DNA of 64,000 nucleotides, taken from the NCBI RefSeq assembly GCF_002305875.1, contig NZ_CP022098.1, positions 11,222,001 to 11,286,000 on the forward strand. Direction: 5' to 3'. This stretch comes from Cystobacter fuscus (GTDB lineage: Bacteria > Myxococcota > Myxococcia > Myxococcales > Myxococcaceae). Below the pieces are notes generated by a model. The model saw only the letters and a list, made by a program, of their open reading frames with translations, had not been told where the DNA came from and ran no database searches. Both the position numbers and the translations under genes were made by a program. Positions 13,365 through 21,143 of the stretch are shown here, one piece after another (position 1 is the first letter of the stretch; the number at the start of each line of letters is the position of its first letter).

Positions 13365-14453
13365 ATGCGGGGATGGAAGGCGTTGACATGGGGAGTGCTC
13401 GGGACCGTGGCGCTCTCGGGGTGCGCGGCCATGACACCGCGCGAGCTGGTGGATGCGCGCAGTGCCTATCAAGAAGCCTCCGCGGGTCCGGCGGTGCAGT
13501 ACGCCCCGGACGCCCTCGGACAGGCCCGGGACGCGCTCGACGAGGCCAACCGCGCCTACGATCGCGAGAAGAACACGGAGCGCACGCGCACCCTCGCCTA
13601 TGTGGCGCTGCGCCGGGCGCAGATCGCCGAGTCACTCGCCCGCACCGCGGTGGCCCTGAATGAGCGGGCCCAGGCGGAGCAGCAGCTCGCGCTGGCCCGG
13701 GCGGAGGACGCCGAGCGCACGCGGCGGGAACTGGCTCAGTCGCGCCAGGAGCTCGCCGAGGCCCAGCGGCTGCGCGCGGAGGCGGAGCAGCGCCAGGCGG
13801 AGATCCAACGCCAGCAGGAAGAGACGGCGCGTCTCCAGGCCGAGCAGGAGGCCCAGGCCCGCACCCAGCGCGAGGAGCAGGAGCGACAGGCGAAGCTCAC
13901 CGAGAGCCAGCACCGGATGGAGCAGCTCAACGCGCAGCTCGAGCAGGAGCGCCAGGCGCGGCTCCAGGCCGAGCAGCGCGCCACGGCCGCCGAGGCCGAG
14001 GCCCGTGCCCAGCGAGAGGTGGCCGACGAGCTGCGCAACATCCGCCAGGTGCAGGTGAAGGAGGAGTCGCGGGGCCTGGTGCTCACGCTCTCCGGCAGCG
14101 TGCTGTTCCGCTCGGGCAGCGCGGATCTCCTCGCGACGGCCCGGCGGCGGCTCAACGAGGTGGCCGAGGCGCTCAAGAAGGCCCCGAACCCGCTCGTCAT
14201 CGAGGGGCACACCGACAGCCTGGGCTCGGCGGAGCTCAACGAGGAGCTGTCGTACCTGCGCGCCGAGGCCGTGCGCGACTACCTCGTCGACCGGGGCGTG
14301 GACCCCGAGCGCATCCGCACCGAGGGACGGGGCAAGGAGCAGCCCATCGCCTCCAACGCCACCGCCGAGGGCCGCGCCAACAACCGCCGCGTGGAGATCA
14401 TCCTCGAGCGCGGCGTGGGTGGCTCGGGCGCGCGGCAGGACTCCAAGCCGTAG
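13365..14453 (+). CDS. OmpA-family lipoprotein with DUF4398-like coiled coil
   Basis: 362 residues. The start at 13365 is set by AAGGAG 6 bases upstream; an earlier ATG at 13347 lacks such a site. A signal peptide with lipobox LSGC is followed by a helical part and a long glutamine/glutamate/arginine-rich coiled coil (about 95-230). The C-terminal OmpA domain (about 240-350) includes VIEGHTDSLGSAELNEELSYLRAEAV and GRGKEQPIASNATAEGRANNRRVEI, the residues that bind diaminopimelate in peptidoglycan. It probably tethers the outer membrane to the cell wall. It pairs with the DUF4398 lipoprotein upstream. Confidence 0.9.
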   Translation: MRGWKALTWGVLGTVALSGCAAMTPRELVDARSAYQEASAGPAVQYAPDALGQARDALDEANRAYDREKNTERTRTLAYVALRRAQIAESLARTAVALNERAQAEQQLALARAEDAERTRRELAQSRQELAEAQRLRAEAEQRQAEIQRQQEETARLQAEQEAQARTQREEQERQAKLTESQHRMEQLNAQLEQERQARLQAEQRATAAEAEARAQREVADELRNIRQVQVKEESRGLVLTLSGSVLFRSGSADLLATARRRLNEVAEALKKAPNPLVIEGHTDSLGSAELNEELSYLRAEAVRDYLVDRGVDPERIRTEGRGKEQPIASNATAEGRANNRRVEIILERGVGGSGARQDSKP

Positions 14454-14461
14454 CCAATGAA

Positions 14462-14496
14462 AAGGCCCCGCCGCCCGACTGGGGCCGCGGGGCCTT
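14462..14496 (-). terminator. Bidirectional hairpin between OmpA and BMP genes
   Basis: AAGGCCCCGC (14462-14471) pairs with GCGGGGCCTT (14487-14496) in a 10-bp stem. Read leftward it is followed by TTTT, as expected for the BMP gene's terminator; read rightward the T-tail is only two bases. Confidence 0.75.
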
Positions 14497-14524
14497 CCGC
14501 GCTCACGCGAGCGCGCCCGGAGAC

Positions 14525-15724
14525 TCAGGGCTTGGCGGGGGCGAGCTGCGAGGGGTGGCTGGGCACATCGATCTCACCGGCGACGATCTTCGCGCGCAGC
14601 TCCTCGACCTTCTGCAGGGCCGCCTCGCGCCCGGGGAACTCCACGCGCACGGGGGCGTAGGTGACGCCGCCCTCCTTGAGGCCCAGCACCACGTCGCCGC
14701 CCGTCAGCTTGCCTTCGCGCAGATCCCTCACGGCCTCGTAGACGGCCAGGTCCACGCGCTTGACCATGGAGGTGAGCATCGCCTCGGGCGCGAGCGGGGA
14801 CTGATCCGAGTCCACGCCGATGACGAACACGTTCTTCTTCGCCGCGCGCGCCTCCTTCACCGACTGGATGACGCCCAGGCCGTCCGAGCCGGCCGCGTGG
14901 AAGATGACGTCCGCGCCCTTGGAAACCAGGTCCTGGGCCACCTGCTTGCCGGCGGACACGTTGTCGAAGCTGCCGGTGTAGTTCACCAGCACCGTCGCCT
15001 TGGGGTTGGTGGCGGCCACGCCCGCGCGGAAGCCCGCCTCGAACTTCTTGATGAGGGGCACCTCGATGCCGCCCACGAAGCCCACCTTGCCCACCTGCGT
15101 GGCGAGACCCGCCAGCGCGCCCACGAGGTAGCTGCCCTGCTCCTCGCGGAACACCGCCGTGCGCACGTTGGGCAGCGTGTACGGCTTGCCATCCGCGCCG
15201 ACGATGGGGCTGTCGATGAGCAGGAACTTCGCATCCGGGTTGCGCTTGGCCACCGTCTCCACGGCGCCCTCGAGCATGAAGCCCACGCCCACGGACAGCG
15301 CCACGCCCTGATCCACCAGCAGTTGCAGGTTGGGCTCGTAGTCCTCGGCCACCTTGCTCTGCAGCACCACGGGGGTGACGCCCACCGGGGCGATGCCGCG
15401 CGAGGTCAGGTCCTGCTGGAGCGTCGCCTTCAACTCCTCCGGGGAGGCGTCCACGTAGCGGCCCGACTCCACCTTCTTGCCCGCGGCCCACAGCTCCAGC
15501 CCGCGCAGCGCCGAGTCATTGAAGGAGTGATCTCCCCGGCCGCCCACGTCCGTCACCAGGCCCACCTTCAAATCCTTGGCCTTGGGGGCCTCGGGGGTGG
15601 CGGAAGGAGCGGCGGCGGTGGGAGCGGTGTCCGCGGGCTTCTCGTCCGACTGCTTCTTGCAGCCAGACACGAGCACCAGGGCGGACATCAGGGACAGGCG
15701 CAACAAGGAGGAGGAAGGGGCCAT
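14525..15724 (-). CDS. BMP-family substrate-binding lipoprotein
   Basis: 399 residues. The signal peptide ends in lipobox VSGC, with an Ala/Pro-rich linker to about residue 48. The periplasmic-binding fold follows: LKVGLVTDVGGRGDHSFNDSALRGLELW is the hallmark N-terminus of the BMP/PnrA family, and VDSDQSPLAPEAMLTSMVKRVDLAVYEAV the usual C-terminal segment. Relatives bind purine nucleosides for an ABC importer; no permease or ATPase genes are adjacent, so transporter partners must be elsewhere or the protein acts as a sensor. It ends at a good terminator and lies 64 bases beyond the ROK kinase gene. Confidence 0.88.
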   Translation of the reverse strand: MAPSSSLLRLSLMSALVLVSGCKKQSDEKPADTAPTAAAPSATPEAPKAKDLKVGLVTDVGGRGDHSFNDSALRGLELWAAGKKVESGRYVDASPEELKATLQQDLTSRGIAPVGVTPVVLQSKVAEDYEPNLQLLVDQGVALSVGVGFMLEGAVETVAKRNPDAKFLLIDSPIVGADGKPYTLPNVRTAVFREEQGSYLVGALAGLATQVGKVGFVGGIEVPLIKKFEAGFRAGVAATNPKATVLVNYTGSFDNVSAGKQVAQDLVSKGADVIFHAAGSDGLGVIQSVKEARAAKKNVFVIGVDSDQSPLAPEAMLTSMVKRVDLAVYEAVRDLREGKLTGGDVVLGLKEGGVTYAPVRVEFPGREAALQKVEELRAKIVAGEIDVPSHPSQLAPAKP

Positions 15725-15788
15725 GTCGCGGCCTCTAGCAGAGCCTCGCCCTCCCCATCAAGTCACCCCGGCCACTCAACCGAGCCAC

Positions 15789-16721
15789 TCAACCGAGGAG
15801 CGCCGCTCCGATGATGCCGCTGTCATCGCCCAGCTCGGCCTCGGTGATGAGCAGGCCCTCGCGCGACGTGCGCGAGGAGTACTGCTGCACGCCCTCCACC
15901 ACGCGGCGCCGCAGCCCGGGGCAGTGCGTCAGCACGCCACCGCCCAGGATGAGCCGCGCCGGGTTGAGCACCGTCACCTGGTTGGCCACGGCCAGCGCCA
16001 GGAACAGGCCGATGCGCTCGTACAGCTCGCGCGCCGCGGGGTCGCCCTTCTCCGCCGCCTGCTCCAGCGTCACCGGCGTCACCATGTCGGGGTTGCCCCC
16101 CGTCAGCTCGCGCACCACGGGCGCCTTGCCCGAGGCCAGCAGCTCGCGCACCTGCGCGATGATGTTGTGGCCGCCCGCGTAGGCCTCCAGGCAGCCCTTC
16201 TCGCCGCAGCCGCACAGCCGCCCGTCCGGCACCACCTTGGTGTGGCCCAGCTCTCCGGCCACCCCGCCGCCGCCCTGGATGAGCTTCCCATTGGAGATGG
16301 CGGCGCTACCCACGCCCGAGCCCACGAACACCGTGTACATGTCCTGCGAGCCCCGCCCCGCGCCCGCGCGGAACTCGCCCCAGGCCGCCGCGCGCAGGTC
16401 GTTCACCAGCCGCACGGAGTGGCCCAGGCGCTGGGCCAGCAGCGAGCCCAGCGGCACGTTGCGCCAGCCCAGGTTGGGCGCCACCGCCATCACCCCCGAG
16501 TCCCCCTGGATCTGCCCGGCGGCACCCACGCCGCACGTGCGCACCTCCCCGGTGCCCGCGTCCTTCAGCGCGTGCTGGGCCGCCCGGGCGATGGCTTCCA
16601 CCACCGCCGGAGGCGTGCGCTCCTCGAGCGCCACCTTGTTCGCGGCGATGATCTTCCCCTGTTCATCCACCACCGCGGCACGCGCGAACGTGCCACCGAG
16701 ATCGATACCAAGCCTGGCCAT
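15789..16721 (-). CDS. ROK-family sugar kinase (glucokinase-like)
   Basis: 310 residues. The ATP-binding N-terminus MARLGIDLGGTFARAAVVDEQG is followed by the ROK signature with the zinc-binding cysteines CGCGEKGCLEAY (around 170-180) and the ELGH motif (GGVAGELGHTKVV) carrying the zinc-binding histidine. The reaction is phosphorylation of glucose or a related hexose by ATP. The start is ATG 16721 with GAGAAGG upstream; a GTG at 16745 would add 8 unlikely residues. It lies 66 bases downstream of the phosphohexomutase gene, so a sugar-phosphate operon is likely: kinase then mutase supplies glucose-1-P for polysaccharide precursors (inference). Confidence 0.9.
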   Translation of the reverse strand: MARLGIDLGGTFARAAVVDEQGKIIAANKVALEERTPPAVVEAIARAAQHALKDAGTGEVRTCGVGAAGQIQGDSGVMAVAPNLGWRNVPLGSLLAQRLGHSVRLVNDLRAAAWGEFRAGAGRGSQDMYTVFVGSGVGSAAISNGKLIQGGGGVAGELGHTKVVPDGRLCGCGEKGCLEAYAGGHNIIAQVRELLASGKAPVVRELTGGNPDMVTPVTLEQAAEKGDPAARELYERIGLFLALAVANQVTVLNPARLILGGGVLTHCPGLRRRVVEGVQQYSSRTSREGLLITEAELGDDSGIIGAALLG

Positions 16722-16787
16722 GTGCGTGCCTTCTCCGTCCGTCACGGAAACCCGTGCCCCGGGTAGGGGCGATCGGGCCCCTTTATC

Positions 16788-18158
16788 TCAGGCGCCAACC
16801 TCGCGCTGCATCTTCTCCACCGTGCCCTCGATGAGCTGGCGGATCTCCTCCAGCCGCTCGGGGGTGCGCGCCTCGAAGCGCAGCACCAGGATGGGCTGGG
16901 TGTTGGAGGCCCGGATGAGCCCCCATCCATCCGAGAACGTCACCCGCACCCCATCCACGTCCACCAGGGCATGGCCCGCCTTGCGCAGCCACTCGGTGGC
17001 CCGGCGGACGATCTCGAACTTCTGCTCCTCGCGCGTGTCCACGCGCAGCTCGGGCGTGGCGTACGTCCGGGGCACGTCCGAGAGCAGCTCCGACAGCTTC
17101 TGCTTCTCGTGGGTGAGGATCTCCAACAGGCGCGCCGAGGAGTACACGGCGTCATCGAAGCCGAAGTAGCGGTTCTTGAAGAAGATGTGGCCGCTCATCT
17201 CCCCGGCCAGCTCCGCGTGCTCCTCCTTCATCTTCGCCTTGATGAGCGAGTGGCCCGCCTTCCACATGACGGCCTTGCCGCCGTTCTTCGCGATGTCGTC
17301 GTAGAGCGTGTAGGAGCACTTCACCTCGCCCACGATGGCCGCGCCGGGGCTCGCCTTGAGCACGTAGCGGCTGAAGAGGATCATCAACTGGTCGCCCCAG
17401 AGGATGTTGCCCTGGTCGTCCACCACGCCGATGCGATCGCTGTCGCCGTCGTAGGCGATGCCCACCTCGGCCCTCTCGCGCTTCACCGCGGCGATGAGAT
17501 CCTGCATGTTCTCCACCACCGTGGGGTCCGGGTGGTGGTTGGGGAAGCGCGCGTCCATGTCGCAGAACAGCGGCACCACGTCGAAGCCCATGCTCTCGAA
17601 GAGCGGCACCGCCACCGCGCCGCCCGTGCCGTTGCCCGCGTCGATGACGATCTTCATCCCCTTGCGGCCCACCTTCACCGTCTGGCGGATGAAGTGGTTG
17701 TACGGGGTGACGATGTCATAGGGGCTCACCGTGCCCGGCAGCTCGGCGCACTCGAAGTCGCGCTCCTCGATGAGCTTGCGCAGCGCCTGGATCTCCGGGC
17801 CGTGGAAGGTCGTCTTGCCCGCGCCAATCTTGAAGCCGTTGTACTCGGGCGGGTTGTGGCTGCCGGTGATCATCGCCAGGCCGTCCACCGGCAGGGTGTT
17901 GGCGGCGAAGTACGTCAGCGGCGTGGGCACCACCCCCACGTCGAACACGTTGAGCCCCGTGGACGTCAGGCCCCGGCACAGCGCATCGCGGAAGGTCGTC
18001 GAGGACTCGCGGCAGTCCCGGCCCACCACCACGCTGCGCCCACCCTTGCGCCGCACCACCGTGCCCAATCCCTGGCCAAGCAATTCCACCACTTCGGGCG
18101 TGAGATCCTTATCGACCAGTCCACGGATGTCGTACTCGCGAAAGATGTGCGCGTTCAT
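16788..18158 (-). CDS. Phosphomannomutase/phosphoglucomutase
   Basis: 456 residues, normal for the AlgC-type alpha-D-phosphohexomutase family. Seen in order: FREYDIRG at the N-terminus, the active-site phosphoserine loop GLAMITGSHNPPEYNGFK, the Mg-binding loop DGDSDRIGVVD, the sugar-specificity loop GEMSGH, and the phosphate-binding RASNTQP near the C-terminus. It interconverts mannose/glucose 6- and 1-phosphates. The product feeds GDP-mannose synthesis, for which the pyrophosphorylase lies at 32-33 kb. The start is ATG 18158; an extended frame to 18245 is not supported. Confidence 0.92.
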   Translation of the reverse strand: MNAHIFREYDIRGLVDKDLTPEVVELLGQGLGTVVRRKGGRSVVVGRDCRESSTTFRDALCRGLTSTGLNVFDVGVVPTPLTYFAANTLPVDGLAMITGSHNPPEYNGFKIGAGKTTFHGPEIQALRKLIEERDFECAELPGTVSPYDIVTPYNHFIRQTVKVGRKGMKIVIDAGNGTGGAVAVPLFESMGFDVVPLFCDMDARFPNHHPDPTVVENMQDLIAAVKRERAEVGIAYDGDSDRIGVVDDQGNILWGDQLMILFSRYVLKASPGAAIVGEVKCSYTLYDDIAKNGGKAVMWKAGHSLIKAKMKEEHAELAGEMSGHIFFKNRYFGFDDAVYSSARLLEILTHEKQKLSELLSDVPRTYATPELRVDTREEQKFEIVRRATEWLRKAGHALVDVDGVRVTFSDGWGLIRASNTQPILVLRFEARTPERLEEIRQLIEGTVEKMQREVGA

Positions 18159-18302
18159 GAGGCTGTGTTTTTCCTGAAGCCCTCGAGGGCTGTCCGGTTC
18201 GAGGGCGGCGCACTGTACACAAGCGCGGATCCGGCGGGTATCCAAGCGCGGTTGGATCAGCCGCCCCTCTCCCCGGCCGCTCCCCAGTCGGGAATGGAAT
18301 CC

Positions 18303-18333
18303 TTTGTGCTAAAATCTTGACACGGAGCACAAA
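18303..18333. repeat. 8-bp inverted repeat upstream of the phosphohexomutase gene
   Basis: TTTGTGCT (18303-18310) and AGCACAAA (18326-18333) are exact inverted copies separated by 15 bases in an AT-rich pocket, about 145 bases upstream of the leftward mutase start. It could be an operator or a small hairpin; no consensus is recognised. The rest of 18159-18601 shows no convincing gene. Confidence 0.5.
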
Positions 18334-18601
18334 ACACATCACCCCACACAAGCACACAGCCCCACTCATCTGGAGCGTCCGCTCGTCAAGTAGGTCGAGA
18401 AGACGCTCCGTAGTCTATGTCTGCCCGGGAGTTGGCCAGCCTCTCCTGGTGGAAGCTCTTTCGCGGCGTAAGCCTCCGATCCAGCCCAGGTAGTGCTGGC
18501 ACTCGAGGGGCCGCAGAGTGTGCGGCGCGATGACGACAAACACAGCGACGACGAAGGCGGAGCCGGCGTGGTTGGAAGCAGCGTGTAGAGCCCCCCTCCC
18601 T

Positions 18602-18657
18602 GCGGTAGTTGTCGCCGCGTCGTGGCCCTCCGACACGGCGACTCTCCGCACTACCGC
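18602..18657. terminator. Imperfect hairpin after the SitA5-linked immunity gene
   Basis: GCGGTAGT (18602-18609) pairs with ACTACCGC (18650-18657), and inner GTCGCCG (18611-18617) with CGGCGAC (18636-18642). It lies immediately downstream of the immunity gene stop at 18659. There is no T-run, so termination is only suggested. Confidence 0.35.
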
Positions 18658-18658
18658 G

Positions 18659-19285
18659 TCAGGAGACGATGCAGTCGAATTTCTCGATGACGGCCCGGAG
18701 TTCTTCAGGGTTGGCGTCGTATCGCTGCGCCTCGGATGGGGCAAAGAGTGTCAGGGCCTTGGTAGAAGGCGGTTGGTCGTACAGGTCCTCGATGACAACA
18801 GAACCAAAGCGTCCCGGCCACTGGACGCTATTGAGCTCCCGGGCTCGCCCAATGGGGTCCAGGATGGTGAAGCAGGGCCACTTGGGAAAGCGGAGGGTGG
18901 CGGGGTCCGAGCCCATGATGCGGCAGCCATCCAGACGAGCCTCGGTGAAGTCGCAGTCCTCAATGGCCCCATACTCCCAACCTGTACCGTAGTCGGGCCA
19001 GTGCCCGAAGTCGCACCCCGAGAAGCGGCCCTTGAAGCGACACCTCTTGAGGGAGGCCTTCACCCATTGCTGGTGGTTCTTCAACTCCTGCTTCACCTCG
19101 AAAGTGCAGTCGATGAACCGTGCTCCAATGATGATCAAACTCCTGGCGGAGACCTTCAGGATGACGGTGCAGTTCCTGAGCGACAGGTTGGGGCCAAGAA
19201 AATAGAGCGAGTTCTTGTTCGTCAGCTCCAGCCGCTCGTTTTCAATCTCCTTGTTCTCAAGGAGGACGTTCTCCAACCACTCCAT
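18659..19285 (-). CDS. Putative immunity protein of the SitA5-type toxin (pentapeptide-repeat-like)
   Basis: 208 residues, no signal peptide, so cytoplasmic. The middle has irregular pentapeptide-type strands (LRNCTVILKV, IIGARFIDCTFEV, LKRCRFKGRFSGCDFG, IEDCDFTEARLDGCRI), suggesting a right-handed beta-helix. GC is lower than in neighbours. It starts 11 bases after the toxin stop with AGGAG 6 bases before the ATG. In Sit loci the cognate immunity gene lies directly downstream of the toxin, which is the main reason for the call; the sequence itself is not a family I can name. Pentapeptide proteins can mimic DNA or nucleotides (family knowledge), which would suit a nuclease toxin, but that is inference. 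Confidence 0.65.
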   Translation of the reverse strand: MEWLENVLLENKEIENERLELTNKNSLYFLGPNLSLRNCTVILKVSARSLIIIGARFIDCTFEVKQELKNHQQWVKASLKRCRFKGRFSGCDFGHWPDYGTGWEYGAIEDCDFTEARLDGCRIMGSDPATLRFPKWPCFTILDPIGRARELNSVQWPGRFGSVVIEDLYDQPPSTKALTLFAPSEAQRYDANPEELRAVIEKFDCIVS

Positions 19286-19296
19286 GATTGCTCCTC

Positions 19297-20979
19297 TCAG
19301 AAGGTGAGCATCCGGAAGAACTCGCCCGCCATGCGCCTGCCGTGACGAGCCAGATTCGACTCCGTGCCAGAGAGAATCTCGTACTGGCGGCCCGTCTTCA
19401 GGTCAACCACGTCCACTCCCTGGTGTTTGAACTGAAGGCGGCCTCGCAACTGGGCTTTCACCTCTTCGTGCACGAACCGCCCCCGGGCCTCACGCTCCAG
19501 CAGCCTCGCCAGCCAGTATTCGCCCTGCCTTTCTGCGTTTCCGATGGCAGCTCTCTCCTGTTGGCCAAGGCGGTGAGGCCCCCACTTCTTGGCGGCCTGG
19601 GTGACGACCTCCTGGAGCATGTCGCCCACCTTGTCCTCGACGGGTATGTCCGCGGCCGACTTGCCCCGGGGCAAGTGCCAGCGTTGCCCGTCACTGAGTT
19701 CCACCTGCCGGTTGCCGCCCCGGTGACGAATGACGGTTTCGGCATAGCGGCCTCCAGGAGCCTGTCCAGTTCGGGAGCCCGTCCCCTTCTTGAGCATCAC
19801 CACGGCCAGGGGGCCCTGGGGTGAGGTGGCCACCGTGTCCGCCGCCGCCACTGCCTTGGCCAGGGCGTCCTCCGTCGCCAGCGCCGCCTCCGTCACCTCC
19901 AGGCGCCCCATGACGCCGGCGCCGCCCTGCGCCGCGAACTGCTTGCCCGCGAGGTTGAAGCACGGCAGCGACTTCACCCGCGGCAGCACCTGCCCCAGCG
20001 TGTGCCCGCCCAGCGTGGCCACCGCGAGAATCATGGCCCGGGCCGCGTCCTCGCCCAGTACCTTGCCGAACTCCGCACCCGCCGCGCGCAACTCCTCGAA
20101 GGTGCTGGCGTGATGCGCCTTGTCGGCCAGGCGGGCCCACCCGTCCATCAGCCCGTACATCGTGCCGAGGCCCAGGTAGCCCATCAGCAGGAGCGTCATT
20201 CCGGCGGCCAGGGCCTTGCTCGTCGGCTCGGGCACCACCCACATCATGCAGTAGAGGGCCACCGTCCAGACAACCGTGGAGACGAGCATCCGCACGTCCA
20301 GCAACTCGTGCACCAGGGCCTGGCGCGTCTCGTCGAGCACGTGGCCGAAGGCCAGCGCCAGGGCGAACGTCCGCCGGTCATCCGTGCGCAGGTAGGGCCC
20401 GTCGTCCAGCAGGCCCAGGCAATCGCCACCTCCCCGGGGCACACACCACTGGAGGTACCTGGCCCTCAAGGCTTCATCCGCCTCGGGGGTGAGAACCACC
20501 GGGCCCTCCTGGCGCTCGGGCACCAGGGTGTAGGCCTGGTCGCGGTACACCTCCAGCAGCCAGTCTCCCTGGCTGTCCACCGTCTCCACGCCCTTGGGGG
20601 GTGGCAGCAGGTGGAGCAACTCCCGGGCGGCCTCTTGTGGACTCTTCGTCCCCAGCCGCACGTCGCGCGAGAGACGCAGGAAGGCCTGTTGGAACTGGGC
20701 CCTGGGAATGGGCACCGGCCGGGTGGCGACGCCACCGGGCTCCAGGAAGTCCACGTCGTACACGGTGGCGGACTCGAGACCGGGCTCCGCCGTGTCGGCC
20801 ACACGCTTCCTGGGAGCCGGTGGGGGCGTCAGCGAGGAGGAGCGGTAGCCGGCAACCCCCCCGTGGGGGATGCCCGTGGCACATGAGAACTGGAAGAGGA
20901 CGACGATGAGAGCCCAGACACCCACGCGGGGGCTCTGACGCGCGTCCTTGGGATGAGCGCCAGGAAGACGGGTGGACAC
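19297..20979 (-). CDS. SitA5-family polymorphic toxin
   Basis: 560 residues starting at GTG 20979, with GGAGG 6 bases upstream. N-terminal signal peptide ends at FQFSC, an imperfect lipobox, followed by the Sit-type architecture: a conserved region to about 215 with CLGLLDDGPYLRTDDRRTFALALAFGHV, two membrane helices (about 230-275; WTVALYCMMWVV and LLLMGYLGLGTMYG), a glycine/alanine-rich segment, and a C-terminal variable toxin region (about 450-560). The tail VDVVDLKTGRQYEIL...HGRRMAGEFF resembles a restriction-endonuclease-like core, but the usual ExK lysine is replaced (EIL). SitA lipoproteins of Myxococcus are passed between cells by TraA/TraB outer-membrane exchange and kill siblings lacking the immunity protein. 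Recognition is from remembered architecture, not from a search. Confidence 0.75.
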   Translation of the reverse strand: MSTRLPGAHPKDARQSPRVGVWALIVVLFQFSCATGIPHGGVAGYRSSSLTPPPAPRKRVADTAEPGLESATVYDVDFLEPGGVATRPVPIPRAQFQQAFLRLSRDVRLGTKSPQEAARELLHLLPPPKGVETVDSQGDWLLEVYRDQAYTLVPERQEGPVVLTPEADEALRARYLQWCVPRGGGDCLGLLDDGPYLRTDDRRTFALALAFGHVLDETRQALVHELLDVRMLVSTVVWTVALYCMMWVVPEPTSKALAAGMTLLLMGYLGLGTMYGLMDGWARLADKAHHASTFEELRAAGAEFGKVLGEDAARAMILAVATLGGHTLGQVLPRVKSLPCFNLAGKQFAAQGGAGVMGRLEVTEAALATEDALAKAVAAADTVATSPQGPLAVVMLKKGTGSRTGQAPGGRYAETVIRHRGGNRQVELSDGQRWHLPRGKSAADIPVEDKVGDMLQEVVTQAAKKWGPHRLGQQERAAIGNAERQGEYWLARLLEREARGRFVHEEVKAQLRGRLQFKHQGVDVVDLKTGRQYEILSGTESNLARHGRRMAGEFFRMLTF

Positions 20980-21143
20980 GGCACACCTCCGGAAGCGACG
21001 CGGCCAAAGCCGTCGCTCCGGAACTACATGGAAATGCGGGTACGCCCGTCAAGGCATTGGGTTGACCGAGGCGAAGCGCTCGGGAGCCACCCTGGAGGAG
21101 TTCAAGGTAGCCGTGGATCGGTTCAACTTCATCGCACGCTGAC
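20980..21143. other. Gap between toxin and antiporter genes; possible gene tail
   Basis: This 164-base gap must contain the toxin promoter, but no clear -10/-35 was seen. On the + strand an open frame ends at the TGA near 21141 reading ...LTEAKRSGATLEEFKVAVDRF..., which looks like the C-terminus of a lost gene. It has no start or Shine-Dalgarno. Confidence 0.25.

Noticed and set aside
18317..18345. TTGACA on the + strand as a promoter
   Set aside because: No -10 at 16-18 bases and no rightward gene follows.
18415..18744. 109-residue open frame on the - strand between the mutase and immunity genes
   Set aside because: Irregular composition, no ribosome site, overlaps the immunity gene's 3' end; treated as non-coding.
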